Source: an uncultured Ruminococcus sp. (GTDB taxonomy: Bacteria > Bacillota > Clostridia > Oscillospirales > Ruminococcaceae). Taken from it: a stretch of DNA of 7,372 bases. A model generated the notes under the pieces. The model saw only the letters and a list, made by a program, of their open reading frames with translations, made no database searches and was not told the origin of the DNA. Positions 1 through 6,018 of the stretch are shown here, in pieces. Made by a program: the position numbers and the translations under genes. Location of the stretch: positions 1 through 7,372 of the forward strand of contig USJI01000041.1 in the NCBI GenBank assembly GCA_900554975.1, in the 5' to 3' direction. Each line of letters opens with the position of its first letter. Position 1 is the first letter of the stretch.

Positions 1-35
1 TTACAAGCATATAATGGTTAATGAAAATTTCTTAT

Positions 36-40
36 GGGAG
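36..40 (+). promoter_or_regulatory. Ribosome binding site that selects the TTG start of the first gene
   Basis: GGGAG lies 8 bases before the TTG at 49-51. The in-frame ATG at 34 has no Shine-Dalgarno-like sequence before it (the upstream bases are A/T rich), and the in-frame GTG at 40 overlaps the GGGAG itself. This favours the TTG, giving an N-terminus that reads MSDKNFRETAEKYR. Confidence 0.55.
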
Positions 41-48
41 TGATAAGA

Positions 49-834
49 TTGAGCGACAAGAATTTCAGAGAAACCGCTGAAAAATACAGAAACGAAATGA
101 TGAAAATCTACGGCAGTAAAAATACAAGGACTGCTGAAGAAAAAGCTGAGGACACTCAGCCGCCTGTGGAAGCGGATATGGAAATACTTATTGAAAAGGA
201 AAAGGAAGATGAGGACGTTTCGCCGTCCGTCACTGACGATATTGAAGAAAGATTTCCGCCGCCGGAAATACCTGCATTCATGAAAATGGACAGCAATAAT
301 ACACGCCCTCATCCTGATGCCGAAGTGAGTTACGAAAGCGGTCAGACGGAAAGCGTTTCAAAGATTCGTGAAACGCAGTGGCAGGATTACATCACACCCG
401 AAAATTCAGATGAACCGAGAACTGCCGAAAGTGAAATAAAACAGCCCGAATACACAAAATGGGGATATCTGAAAATAAATGTAAGAACAGGCAGCGGCGG
501 AATCCCCGTGCCGAATGCCGCAGTAACCCTCACAAAGCTTGCAGACGGAAGGGAAGAACTCCTTGCACTTACCGCAACCGATATAAACGGTGAAACCGAG
601 GTTTTCAGACTTCCTGCTCCTGATTCAGGCGGAACAAATCCTGAAGATTATGATAAATATTCAGTATATATTGCAGAGGTTTATTCAAAGGGATATTACC
701 GGGAAGTCAGCAGGAATATACCTATATTTGCAAATATAACATCTGTCCAGACGTTCAACCTTATCCCCGAACCTTATTCTTTTGATTCGGGAAAGAATTT
801 TATAGCCTATGACAATACTGAACCAGAAATTTAA
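49..834 (+). CDS. SleC prodomain-like protein with transthyretin/carboxypeptidase-regulatory-like beta domain
   Basis: A 261-residue protein if the TTG at 49 is used, or 266 from the ATG at 34. Residues 1-25 look helical and basic. Residues about 26-133 are rich in Glu, Asp, Pro, Thr and Ser and are probably disordered. Residues about 138-240 form one beta-sandwich-like domain: WGYLKINV, then GIPVPNAAVTL, then DINGETEVFRLPAPD, then YSVYIAEVYSKGYY and an IPIF...VQTFNLIP end, the pattern of carboxypeptidase-regulatory/transthyretin-like folds. No signal peptide or membrane segment is visible. From memory, the N-terminal pro-region of clostridial SleC has the same layout (a beta domain with an LPAPD-like turn and a closing QNVYMQP-like strand). 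I therefore infer a spore cortex-hydrolysis partner of the next gene, perhaps its chaperone or inhibitor in trans. The next gene starts 11 bases after the stop. The domain type is fairly sure; the SleC link is moderately so. Confidence 0.7.
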   Translation: MSDKNFRETAEKYRNEMMKIYGSKNTRTAEEKAEDTQPPVEADMEILIEKEKEDEDVSPSVTDDIEERFPPPEIPAFMKMDSNNTRPHPDAEVSYESGQTESVSKIRETQWQDYITPENSDEPRTAESEIKQPEYTKWGYLKINVRTGSGGIPVPNAAVTLTKLADGREELLALTATDINGETEVFRLPAPDSGGTNPEDYDKYSVYIAEVYSKGYYREVSRNIPIFANITSVQTFNLIPEPYSFDSGKNFIAYDNTEPEI

Positions 835-839
835 GGAGG
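834..839 (+). promoter_or_regulatory. Strong ribosome binding site for the SleC-like gene
   Basis: A perfect AGGAGG overlaps the last base of the preceding stop codon (TAA 832-834) and sits 6 bases before the ATG at 846. Such a dedicated site argues that the two SleC-like halves are real separate genes and not one gene broken by a frameshift. Confidence 0.85.
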
Positions 840-845
840 AGCAGA

Positions 846-2246
846 ATGCCGGAATTACCTTTCATTCCCGACCAGATAATCGTGCATCTCGGAACGCCTG
901 ATTCAAACGCTGAAAACGTAAGCGTGACGTTTCCGGACTATGTCAAAAATGTTGCAAGCAGCGAGATTTTCCCAAACTGGCCCGAAAATTCACTCAGAGC
1001 GAACATCTACGCTATCGTGACATTTGCCCTGAACAGAATATATACTCAGTGGTATCGTGTAAAGGGATATGATTTTGACATAACAAACACGACGCAGTAT
1101 GACCAGAAATTTATAAACGGACGTGAAATTTTTGAGAATGTAAGCCGTCTTGCAGATGAGCTTTTCAGCAACTATGTAAGGCGTCAGGGATATGTAGAAC
1201 CTCTTTTCACGCAGTTCTGTAACGGAACAACTGTAACCTGTGATGGTCTTTCCCAGTGGGGAACGGTTGATCTTGCCAAGCAGGGATACACGCCTTACGA
1301 GATACTCCAGTATTATTATGGTAATGACATTGAAATTGTACAAAATGCAGAGGTCATGACAAACACGCCTTCCTATCCTGGAGTTGAACTGCGGCTCGGA
1401 ACATTCGGCAATGACGTGAGAACCATACAGGTTCAGCTCAACCGTATTTCAAGAAACTATCCCGCAATTGAAAAGATAAGCACTGTTGACGGAGCCTTCG
1501 GCGTTCCGACAGAAAATGCCGTAAAAACCTTTCAGGGGATATTTGGTCTTGAGCAGACAGGAGTTGTAGACAAAGCAACATGGTACAAAATAGCCTACAT
1601 ATTTATAAGCATTAAAAAGCTTGCGGAACTCAATTCCGAAGGGTTGAGGCTTGACGAGGTCAGCCGGCAGTACAAGGAAGAGCTTTCTTTCGGTATGCAG
1701 GACCCGCAGGTAAAGAATCTCCAGTATTTTCTTGCAGTTATCGGCGCATACTATGATGCGGTAATGCCTGTTGAGATAACAGGGTATTTCGGCGAACAGA
1801 CCGAGAATTCTGTAAAGTCATTCCAGAAAGTCTATGGTCTTGAACCTACGGGAGTTGTAAACCGTGCAACATGGATAGATATTTACAGAGCCTATGACGG
1901 TATAATACAGTCCATTCCGATAGATGACGGCGATGATGTGATACTCTTTCAGGGAAGCATTCTCAAAGAGGGCATGACAAGCAATGAAGTAAAACTGTTG
2001 CAGCAGTATCTTACATATATAAACCAGTCTTACCCGAACATTCCTGCGGTAAATGACACAGGCTATTTCGGCCCTGTCACCCGTTCTTCCGTACTTGCCT
2101 TTCAGCGGCAGTTTGGTCTTAATCCGAACGGAATAGTCGGTGCTGTTACATGGAATGAGATAGCAGGACTTTATTCAGACCTGAAATATGGTTTTGACAA
2201 ACGTCCGTATCAGAATCCGGGATACACCATAAAACAGGAGGCATAA
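846..2246 (+). CDS. sleC: SleC-like spore cortex-lytic transglycosylase (SpoIID-type domain plus three PG_binding_1 domains)
   Basis: A 466-residue protein. Residues 5-165 form a SpoIID/LytB-type domain as in SleC, the enzyme that cleaves muramic-delta-lactam cortex peptidoglycan during clostridial germination. YVKNVASSE with Glu40 matches the SpoIID catalytic Glu block, ENSLRANIYAIVTFALNRIY follows it, and GLSQWG at 134-139 matches the SpoIID GMSQ(Y/W)GA motif. Cys125 and Cys132 sit where SpoIID-type enzymes can carry metal-binding cysteines. Three PG_binding_1 repeats follow at about 178-250, 275-348 and 370-443, each ending in a TG-V---TW block (GVVDKATW, GVVNRATW, GIVGAVTW). There is no signal peptide, as expected for a mother-cell sporulation protein. 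SleC known from Clostridium has an N-terminal pro-region and usually one binding domain; here the pro-region is absent and appears to be the separate upstream gene. The stop codon lies 3 bases before the next start. Alternative: a SpoIID paralogue of other function. Confidence 0.85.
   Translation: MPELPFIPDQIIVHLGTPDSNAENVSVTFPDYVKNVASSEIFPNWPENSLRANIYAIVTFALNRIYTQWYRVKGYDFDITNTTQYDQKFINGREIFENVSRLADELFSNYVRRQGYVEPLFTQFCNGTTVTCDGLSQWGTVDLAKQGYTPYEILQYYYGNDIEIVQNAEVMTNTPSYPGVELRLGTFGNDVRTIQVQLNRISRNYPAIEKISTVDGAFGVPTENAVKTFQGIFGLEQTGVVDKATWYKIAYIFISIKKLAELNSEGLRLDEVSRQYKEELSFGMQDPQVKNLQYFLAVIGAYYDAVMPVEITGYFGEQTENSVKSFQKVYGLEPTGVVNRATWIDIYRAYDGIIQSIPIDDGDDVILFQGSILKEGMTSNEVKLLQQYLTYINQSYPNIPAVNDTGYFGPVTRSSVLAFQRQFGLNPNGIVGAVTWNEIAGLYSDLKYGFDKRPYQNPGYTIKQEA
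2236..2241 (+). promoter_or_regulatory. Ribosome binding site inside the end of the SleC-like gene
   Basis: AGGAGG within the last codons of the upstream gene, 8 bases before the ATG at 2250. It indicates coupled translation of the two genes. Confidence 0.8.
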
Positions 2247-2249
2247 GAT

Positions 2250-2753
2250 ATGGCATACACAGACGACCAGCAAACAAGGCACATTTCCGAACTGCAAAGA
2301 TATCTTTACAGCATATCACATTACAATGAAAATATACCAAGAGTCATGCCCGACGGCATTTACGGGCTGGAAACGCAGGAATCGGTCAGAGCATTCCAGA
2401 AGGAATACGACCTTCCGCCGACAGGTGAAATGAATCATGCCACATGGAACAAGCTTTCGCAGATATATCTTGACTTCAACAAAACAGCAATCCCGCTCGA
2501 TGTCTTTCCCTCAACATACATTCTCCAGCCGGGCAGTGAGGGAGCGATTGTTTCCATAATCCAGATAATAATAAATACTCTCGGCGAACGCTACGGCGGT
2601 ATCACTCCGATATCAGTAACAGGCATCTACAACAAGGAAACACAGCTTGCAGTTGAAAATTTCAAAAATATAGCCGGAACATCCAACGGAAAATCCGGTG
2701 TGGATACAGATACATGGAATAAACTTGCCTCCGGCTTCAACCAAGTTCTTTAG
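2250..2753 (+). CDS. Small peptidoglycan-binding protein with two PG_binding_1 domains
   Basis: A 167-residue protein made almost wholly of two PG_binding_1 (three-helix cell-wall-binding) repeats, at residues about 9-73 and 90-163. The first keeps the motif well: GIYGLETQESVRAFQ, then PPTGEMNHATWNKL. The second is more diverged: GIYNKETQLAVENF, then a Gly/Ser insertion, then GVDTDTWNKL. There is no catalytic domain, signal peptide or membrane segment. It starts 3 bases after the stop of the SleC-like gene with an embedded AGGAGG, so it is translationally coupled. It may help seat or space the lytic enzyme on cortex or coat material, or may be a separated piece of a longer enzyme with five binding modules. 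The domain assignment is strong; the role is inference. Confidence 0.82.
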   Translation: MAYTDDQQTRHISELQRYLYSISHYNENIPRVMPDGIYGLETQESVRAFQKEYDLPPTGEMNHATWNKLSQIYLDFNKTAIPLDVFPSTYILQPGSEGAIVSIIQIIINTLGERYGGITPISVTGIYNKETQLAVENFKNIAGTSNGKSGVDTDTWNKLASGFNQVL

Positions 2754-2787
2754 TTCGTTGTTTATTTTTATAGGTGCATTTATATAA

Positions 2788-2828
2788 GGCTCGACCGCTT
2801 TCTAAATTGTTTAAGATAATACAACGCT
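2788..2828. repeat. Direct repeat, copy 1 (41 bases)
   Basis: Begins GGCTCGACCGCTT and ends AAGATAATACAACGCT. It matches copy 2 at 38 of 41 positions by eye, with a period of 62 bases. The three differences cluster at repeat positions 14, 19 and 20. A short TAGAA match continues beyond the core. Function unknown; a sequence like TCGACC, 18 bases, GATAAT could suggest a promoter but is weak. Confidence 0.85.
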
Positions 2829-2849
2829 TGTAGAACGAAATCACAAAAT

Positions 2850-2890
2850 GGCTCGACCGCTTACTAAGCTGTTTAAGATAATACAACGCT
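2850..2890. repeat. Direct repeat, copy 2 (41 bases)
   Basis: Second copy of the repeat at 2788-2828, separated from it by 21 bases. It contains a small perfect inverted repeat, GCTTA-C-TAAGC, at 2859-2869 that copy 1 lacks. Both copies lie in the convergent gap between the SleC-like operon and typA. Confidence 0.85.
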
Positions 2891-2913
2891 GATAGAATAA
2901 AAATCAACCGCAC

Positions 2914-2950
2914 CAAAAAAAGGACGCCTTTTACAGACGTCCTTACTTTT
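2914..2950 (-). terminator. Intrinsic terminator of typA, probably bidirectional
   Basis: On the minus strand, AAGGACG (2944-2938) pairs with CGTCCTT (2926-2920), the stem extending inward past one mismatch, and is followed by a run of T (complement of the A run 2915-2921). On the plus strand the same hairpin is followed by TACTTTTATA, so it may also stop the operon from the left. Confidence 0.85.
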
Positions 2951-2960
2951 ATATCACATA

Positions 2961-4784
2961 TTACTGTTTTGCTCTTGTCTTTGCTCTTAAAGTATTGCTC
3001 AGGATTCTCTTTCTGATTCTTATATTCTCAGGAGTTACTTCAAGAAGTTCATCATCTGCAAGGAATTCAAGGCTGTCCTCAAGGCTGAGTCTTCTCGGCG
3101 GAACAAGTCTGAGAGCATCATCAGAACCGCTTGCACGGGTGTTTGTCAGATGCTTTTTCTTACATACGTTTACAACAAGGTCTTCTGCCTTTGGTGATGC
3201 ACCGACAATCATTCCCTCATAAACCGGAGTACCTGCCGGAATAAACAGCTGTCCTCTTTCCTGTGCATTGTAAAGACCGTATGTTACAGCCTCACCTGTT
3301 TCAAATGATACAAGAGAACCTGTATTTCTTCTTGGGATTTCGCCCTTGTATGGCTGGTAGCTGTCGAATACGCTTGACATAATTCCCTCGCCCTTTGTAT
3401 CTGTAAGGAATTCACTCTTGTATCCGAAAAGTCCTCTTGAAGGAATAAGGAATTCAAGTTTCATTCTTGAACCCTGCGGATGCATTTCGAGCATTTCTGC
3501 CTTTCTTGTACCCATTTTTTCCATAACTGAACCAACACATTCTTCCGGAACATCAATAACAAGTCTTTCAACAGGTTCAAGCTTGTTGCCGTTTTCGTCC
3601 TCATGGAAAAGTACTCTCGGAGTTGAAACAGAAAGTTCATAGCCTTCTCTTCTCATGTTTTCAATAAGGATAGAAAGGTGCATTTCTCCTCGTCCTGCAA
3701 CTCTGAAAGCGTCAGTATTTTCAGTTTCCTCAACACGGAGTGAAACATCTCTGAGTGTTTCCTTGAAAAGTCTTTCACGAAGCTGTCTTGAAGTTACGAA
3801 CTTACCTTCCTTACCGGCGAAAGGAGAATCATTAACAGCAAATGTCATTTCAACTGTCGGTTCGCTTATCTTTGTAAACGGAATTGATTCAACCTTTTCA
3901 GGGTCACATATTGTATCACCGATTGTAATACCCTCAATACCGCTTACCCATACGATATCACCTGCTTCAGCCTCATCAACAGGAACTCTCTGAAGTCCTT
4001 CTATCTGTAAAAGTGAAACAAGCTTTGCATTTGTATTTTTCTTGTCAGGATGCTGATGATTGCAAACAACGACATTCTGGTTTACCTTAGCCTTTCCTCT
4101 TGCAATACGTCCGATACCGATACGGCCTACATATTCGTTATAGTCAATAGAGGAAATAAGCATCTGGAACGGGCCGTCCTCTTCAACCTTCGGAGGTTCG
4201 ATATAATCAAGTATAGTATCAAACAGCGGAATAAGGTCTTTTCCTTCTTCATACTGGCTGAGCGATGCAGTACCTGCACGGCCTGAACAGAAAAGGATAG
4301 GGCTTTCAAGCTGTTCCTCATTTGCATCAAGGTCAAGCAGAAGTTCAAGAACTTCATCGCCTATCTCGTCAAGACGTGCGTCAGGACGGTCAATCTTGTT
4401 TACGACAATGATTATCTTGTGGTTCATTTCAAGTGCTTTTGAAAGAACGAATCTTGTCTGCGGCATAGCACCCTCAGCAGCGTCAACGAGCAGCAGAACA
4501 CCGTCAACCATGCTAAGAACACGTTCAACCTCTCCGCCGAAGTCAGCGTGTCCCGGAGTATCAATAATATTTATCTTTGTGCCCTTATAGCATACAGATG
4601 TATTTTTTGCAAGGATAGTAATTCCTCTTTCACGTTCGATATCGTTGTTATCCATAACTCTTTCTGCAACGACCTGATTTTCTCTGAACGCACCGCCCTG
4701 TTTGAGCATCTCATCAACCAGCGTTGTTTTACCATGGTCAACGTGGGCAATAATAGCAATGTTTCTCAAATCTTCTCTAACCAT
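2961..4784 (-). CDS. typA: TypA/BipA ribosome-associated translational GTPase
   Basis: A 607-residue protein, a normal length for TypA/BipA, a GTPase related to EF-G and LepA that binds the ribosome and supports 50S assembly and stress or cold adaptation. The GTPase motifs are complete: AHVDHGKTT at 13-21 (P-loop), RGITI after the ERE switch, DTPGHADFGGEVERVL from 75 (G3), NKID at 129-132 (G4) and CSGRAG near 166-171 (G5). Domains II, III and V follow, with GRGEMHLSILIENMRREG, PSRGLFGYKSEFLTDTKGEG and the C-terminal block VCKKKHLTNTRASGSDDALRL, which is characteristic of TypA. I chose the ATG at 4784 because AGGGAGG (4799-4793) lies 8 bases before it; the open frame extends 12 codons further without support. 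It lies 55 bases downstream of the YcxB-like gene with no terminator between, so the two are probably co-transcribed. No oddities seen. Confidence 0.97.
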   Translation of the reverse strand: MVREDLRNIAIIAHVDHGKTTLVDEMLKQGGAFRENQVVAERVMDNNDIERERGITILAKNTSVCYKGTKINIIDTPGHADFGGEVERVLSMVDGVLLLVDAAEGAMPQTRFVLSKALEMNHKIIIVVNKIDRPDARLDEIGDEVLELLLDLDANEEQLESPILFCSGRAGTASLSQYEEGKDLIPLFDTILDYIEPPKVEEDGPFQMLISSIDYNEYVGRIGIGRIARGKAKVNQNVVVCNHQHPDKKNTNAKLVSLLQIEGLQRVPVDEAEAGDIVWVSGIEGITIGDTICDPEKVESIPFTKISEPTVEMTFAVNDSPFAGKEGKFVTSRQLRERLFKETLRDVSLRVEETENTDAFRVAGRGEMHLSILIENMRREGYELSVSTPRVLFHEDENGNKLEPVERLVIDVPEECVGSVMEKMGTRKAEMLEMHPQGSRMKLEFLIPSRGLFGYKSEFLTDTKGEGIMSSVFDSYQPYKGEIPRRNTGSLVSFETGEAVTYGLYNAQERGQLFIPAGTPVYEGMIVGASPKAEDLVVNVCKKKHLTNTRASGSDDALRLVPPRRLSLEDSLEFLADDELLEVTPENIRIRKRILSNTLRAKTRAKQ

Positions 4785-4792
4785 TTTTATTT

Positions 4793-4799
4793 CCTCCCT
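4793..4799 (-). promoter_or_regulatory. Ribosome binding site fixing the typA start
   Basis: AGGGAGG on the minus strand, 8 bases before the ATG at 4784. It decides for MVREDLRN over the longer open frame that begins at 4820. Confidence 0.85.
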
Positions 4800-4839
4800 G
4801 GTACTTCTATAAAAAAGCACACATTTTTAGATCATCATT

Positions 4840-5364
4840 TCATTTTCCCTTTACTCCGCAAGTATATTTCATTCCCATTTCCCGGGAAATTATACTTCTT
4901 ATATCCTCAGAAGAGCCCTCGGTAATGCCGCCCTTTTTAAGGATATAAGCCTCATTGCGTCTGAAATTTATAAAGAAATAATTGTCTGTTTCAGTTATTT
5001 TAAAGATGTCACTGTAATTTCTGCGGATATCAAATGAATTTTCGCCGCAGTCTGCTGAAACGGACATATTCTGCTGATAAAAAGTAAATTTCACAGGAGA
5101 ACTGCCGTAATTTTTTCTGAACCGGTTATACAATATTCTTGGATTCAAAACAAAAATGTATGCATACACGACCAGACACCATATAAGACCTGCAATTCCA
5201 AGATGAAGATTTCTTCCGGAATTCCCAGTAAAAACAGATATTATCACGAGAACGAGCATAGCCGCCGAAAAAATACAGAGCATAATCTTAACGGATGCCG
5301 AACTTGTCCTGCAAAGTTCCTTTATATCATCGTAACCAACGGTATTTTCCGCTTTTACAGTCAT
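4840..5364 (-). CDS. YcxB-like family membrane protein
   Basis: A 174-residue protein. Residues about 26-46 and 53-73 are two hydrophobic membrane spans separated by a short GNSGRNLH turn. A soluble C-terminal domain follows from about 85, starting VKFTFYQQNMSVS, with NYSDIFKITETDNYFFI and an AYILKKGGI segment near 139-147. This two-span plus small beta-rich domain layout, with an F--N-(Y/W)S-I motif, is that of the YcxB-like family (function unknown). AAAGGAG (5376-5370) lies 5 bases before the ATG. It precedes typA by 55 bases on the same strand, and the tRNA terminator upstream isolates it, so its promoter should lie in 5378-5453, though I see no convincing boxes there. The family assignment is by pattern memory and fairly sure; nothing in the sequence gives the role. 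Confidence 0.8.
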   Translation of the reverse strand: MTVKAENTVGYDDIKELCRTSSASVKIMLCIFSAAMLVLVIISVFTGNSGRNLHLGIAGLIWCLVVYAYIFVLNPRILYNRFRKNYGSSPVKFTFYQQNMSVSADCGENSFDIRRNYSDIFKITETDNYFFINFRRNEAYILKKGGITEGSSEDIRSIISREMGMKYTCGVKGK

Positions 5365-5453
5365 ATTTACTCCTTTGTTTTTATCCTATTGAACTAAATT
5401 AGTCCACATACAGGAAAACATTTTGTTTAAACAGCGTTTTTTTTACTGCATAA

Positions 5454-5484
5454 AAAATGTCCTGCATAAAATGCAGGACATTTT
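5454..5484 (-). terminator. Strong intrinsic terminator after tRNA-Tyr
   Basis: Perfect inverted repeat: AAAATGTCCTGCAT (5454-5467) and ATGCAGGACATTTT (5471-5484) with a three-base loop. Read on the minus strand it runs into six T. It starts on the last base of the tRNA-Tyr CCA end, closing the tRNA transcript. Confidence 0.93.
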
Positions 5485-5569
5485 GGTGGGAGAAGATGGA
5501 TTCGAACCATCGAAGCGTAAAAGCAACAGATTTACAGTCTGCCCCCTTTGGCCACTCGGGAATTCTCCC
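5484..5569 (-). tRNA. tRNA-Tyr (anticodon GTA)
   Basis: Acceptor GGGAGAA pairs fully with TTCTCCC, followed by discriminator A and an encoded CCA (5486-5484). The anticodon loop CTGTAAA puts GTA at 5535-5533. The T arm is GATGG-TTCGAAT-CCATC. A long variable arm lies between the anticodon and T stems, as expected for bacterial tRNA-Tyr (class II). The 86-base length fits. It is second in the tRNA transcript, 32 bases after tRNA-Thr. Confidence 0.97.
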
Positions 5570-5571
5570 AT

Positions 5572-5601
5572 AAAAATTCCGCCGACTATTGCCGGCAGAA
5601 T
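5572..5601 (-). terminator. Terminator-like hairpin between the two tRNA genes
   Basis: On the minus strand ATTCTGCCG (5601-5593) pairs with CGGCGGAAT (5584-5576), nine pairs with one G-T wobble and an eight-base loop, followed by a T run (5576-5572). It abuts the CCA of tRNA-Thr. It may stop part of the transcription before tRNA-Tyr, or act as a processing structure. Confidence 0.65.
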
Positions 5602-5677
5602 TGGAGCTGGTGGACGGACTCGAACCCCCGACCTGCTGATTACAAATCAGCTGCTCTACCAACTGAGCTACACCAGC
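5602..5677 (-). tRNA. tRNA-Thr (anticodon TGT)
   Basis: Acceptor GCTGGTG pairs fully with CACCAGC, then discriminator T and an encoded CCA (5604-5602). D arm GCTC-AGTTGGTA-GAGC; anticodon arm GCTGA-TTTGTAA-TCAGC with TGT at 5644-5642; T loop TTCGAGT. Total 76 bases. The T stem is imperfect as written: GGGGG opposite CCGTC gives one G-G mismatch and one G-T pair. It is first in the transcript and has a consensus promoter directly upstream. Confidence 0.97.
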
Positions 5678-5694
5678 ACGATACCGGCTCAAAT

Positions 5695-5723
5695 ATAATA
5701 GCAAACCGACATGGTTTTGTCAA
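5695..5723 (-). promoter_or_regulatory. Sigma-A type promoter of the tRNA-Thr/tRNA-Tyr transcript
   Basis: On the minus strand, TTGACA (5723-5718) and TATTAT (5700-5695) are separated by exactly 17 bases. The -10 box ends 17 bases before the first base of tRNA-Thr. This is a near-consensus vegetative promoter, as expected for stable RNA genes. Confidence 0.92.
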
Positions 5724-5775
5724 CAATAAAATTCAAAAACCAGCAAAGAAATTTTACATACCGGAGGAGATAAAA

Positions 5776-6018
5776 ATGACCATAGCCGAATTGTCCGGAG
5801 AATACAGAAAAAGCGGCGAGGTTTGCCGCATACGGGCTGAGGAGCTTGAGACACGGCTCAAACGGGAGAAAATGTGCGAGATGGACAAAATGCGACTGCG
5901 CCGGAAGATCTCCATGCTCACGAACATGGCGCGGGATGCCATAGCGACCTCACGATACCTTGAAAACTATTACGGAGATGAAAAACATGAACGGGAAAAA
6001 GCTGAATATGTTTGCTAA
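5776..6018 (+). CDS. Small helical protein of unknown function, upstream of a sigma-like regulator
   Basis: An 80-residue, highly charged protein. The start at 5776 is chosen because GGAGGA (5763-5768) lies 7 bases before the ATG; the open frame extends back through the tRNA genes but that part cannot be coding. Residues 3-66 should be almost all helix, with heptad-like spacing (LSGEYRKSGEVCRIRAEEL, then MRLRRKISMLTNMARDAIAT), then RYLENYYGDEK and a charged tail. The motif layout YR-S--V-RIR--EL and RRKI--L--M--DA--T--YLE-YY resembles small hypothetical proteins I recall next to sigma-like regulators in gut Clostridia. No membrane segment is visible. It overlaps the next gene by 32 bases, so the two are surely co-translated. 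A co-regulator or anti-sigma-like partner is possible but unproven. Confidence 0.75.
   Translation: MTIAELSGEYRKSGEVCRIRAEELETRLKREKMCEMDKMRLRRKISMLTNMARDAIATSRYLENYYGDEKHEREKAEYVC
5974..5977 (+). promoter_or_regulatory. Ribosome binding site selecting the ATG at 5987
   Basis: GGAG within the preceding gene lies 9 bases before the ATG at 5987. It directly touches the ATG at 5978 (too close) and lies downstream of the in-frame TTG at 5960, so 5987 is the best start. Confidence 0.6.

Noticed and set aside
2..43. Possible tail of an upstream gene (open frame ending in TGA at 41-43), or in another frame ending at TAA 19-21
   Set aside because: Only 6-13 codons are visible and both frames are possible; nothing recognisable. 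Spacing would fit an operon, but it cannot be shown here.
820..850. Frameshift that breaks one sleC gene into two
   Set aside because: A perfect AGGAGG and a well-spaced ATG sit exactly at the junction, and both products look complete, so a genuine gene boundary is more likely.
2788..2890. Small CRISPR array
   Set aside because: Only two imperfect 41-base repeats with a 21-base spacer, and no cas genes nearby.
2995..4925. Several open frames on the plus strand opposite typA
   Set aside because: They are shadows of a highly conserved, complete typA gene, with Ser/Leu-rich low-complexity products and no ribosome sites.
5378..5453. Promoter for the YcxB-like gene and typA
   Set aside because: A TGGACT box and a TAAAAA box at 17 bases can be found, but the match is too poor to call.
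5484..5677. tRNA genes used as integration site for the higher-GC cassette
   Set aside because: The cassette lies on the 5' (promoter) side of tRNA-Thr, whereas integrases normally use the 3' end, and I see no duplicated tRNA end or integrase in the window.
5399..5775. Open frames running through the tRNA genes on both strands
   Set aside because: The region is fully explained by two tRNA genes, their promoter and hairpins. The plus-strand frame becomes a gene only from the ATG at 5776.
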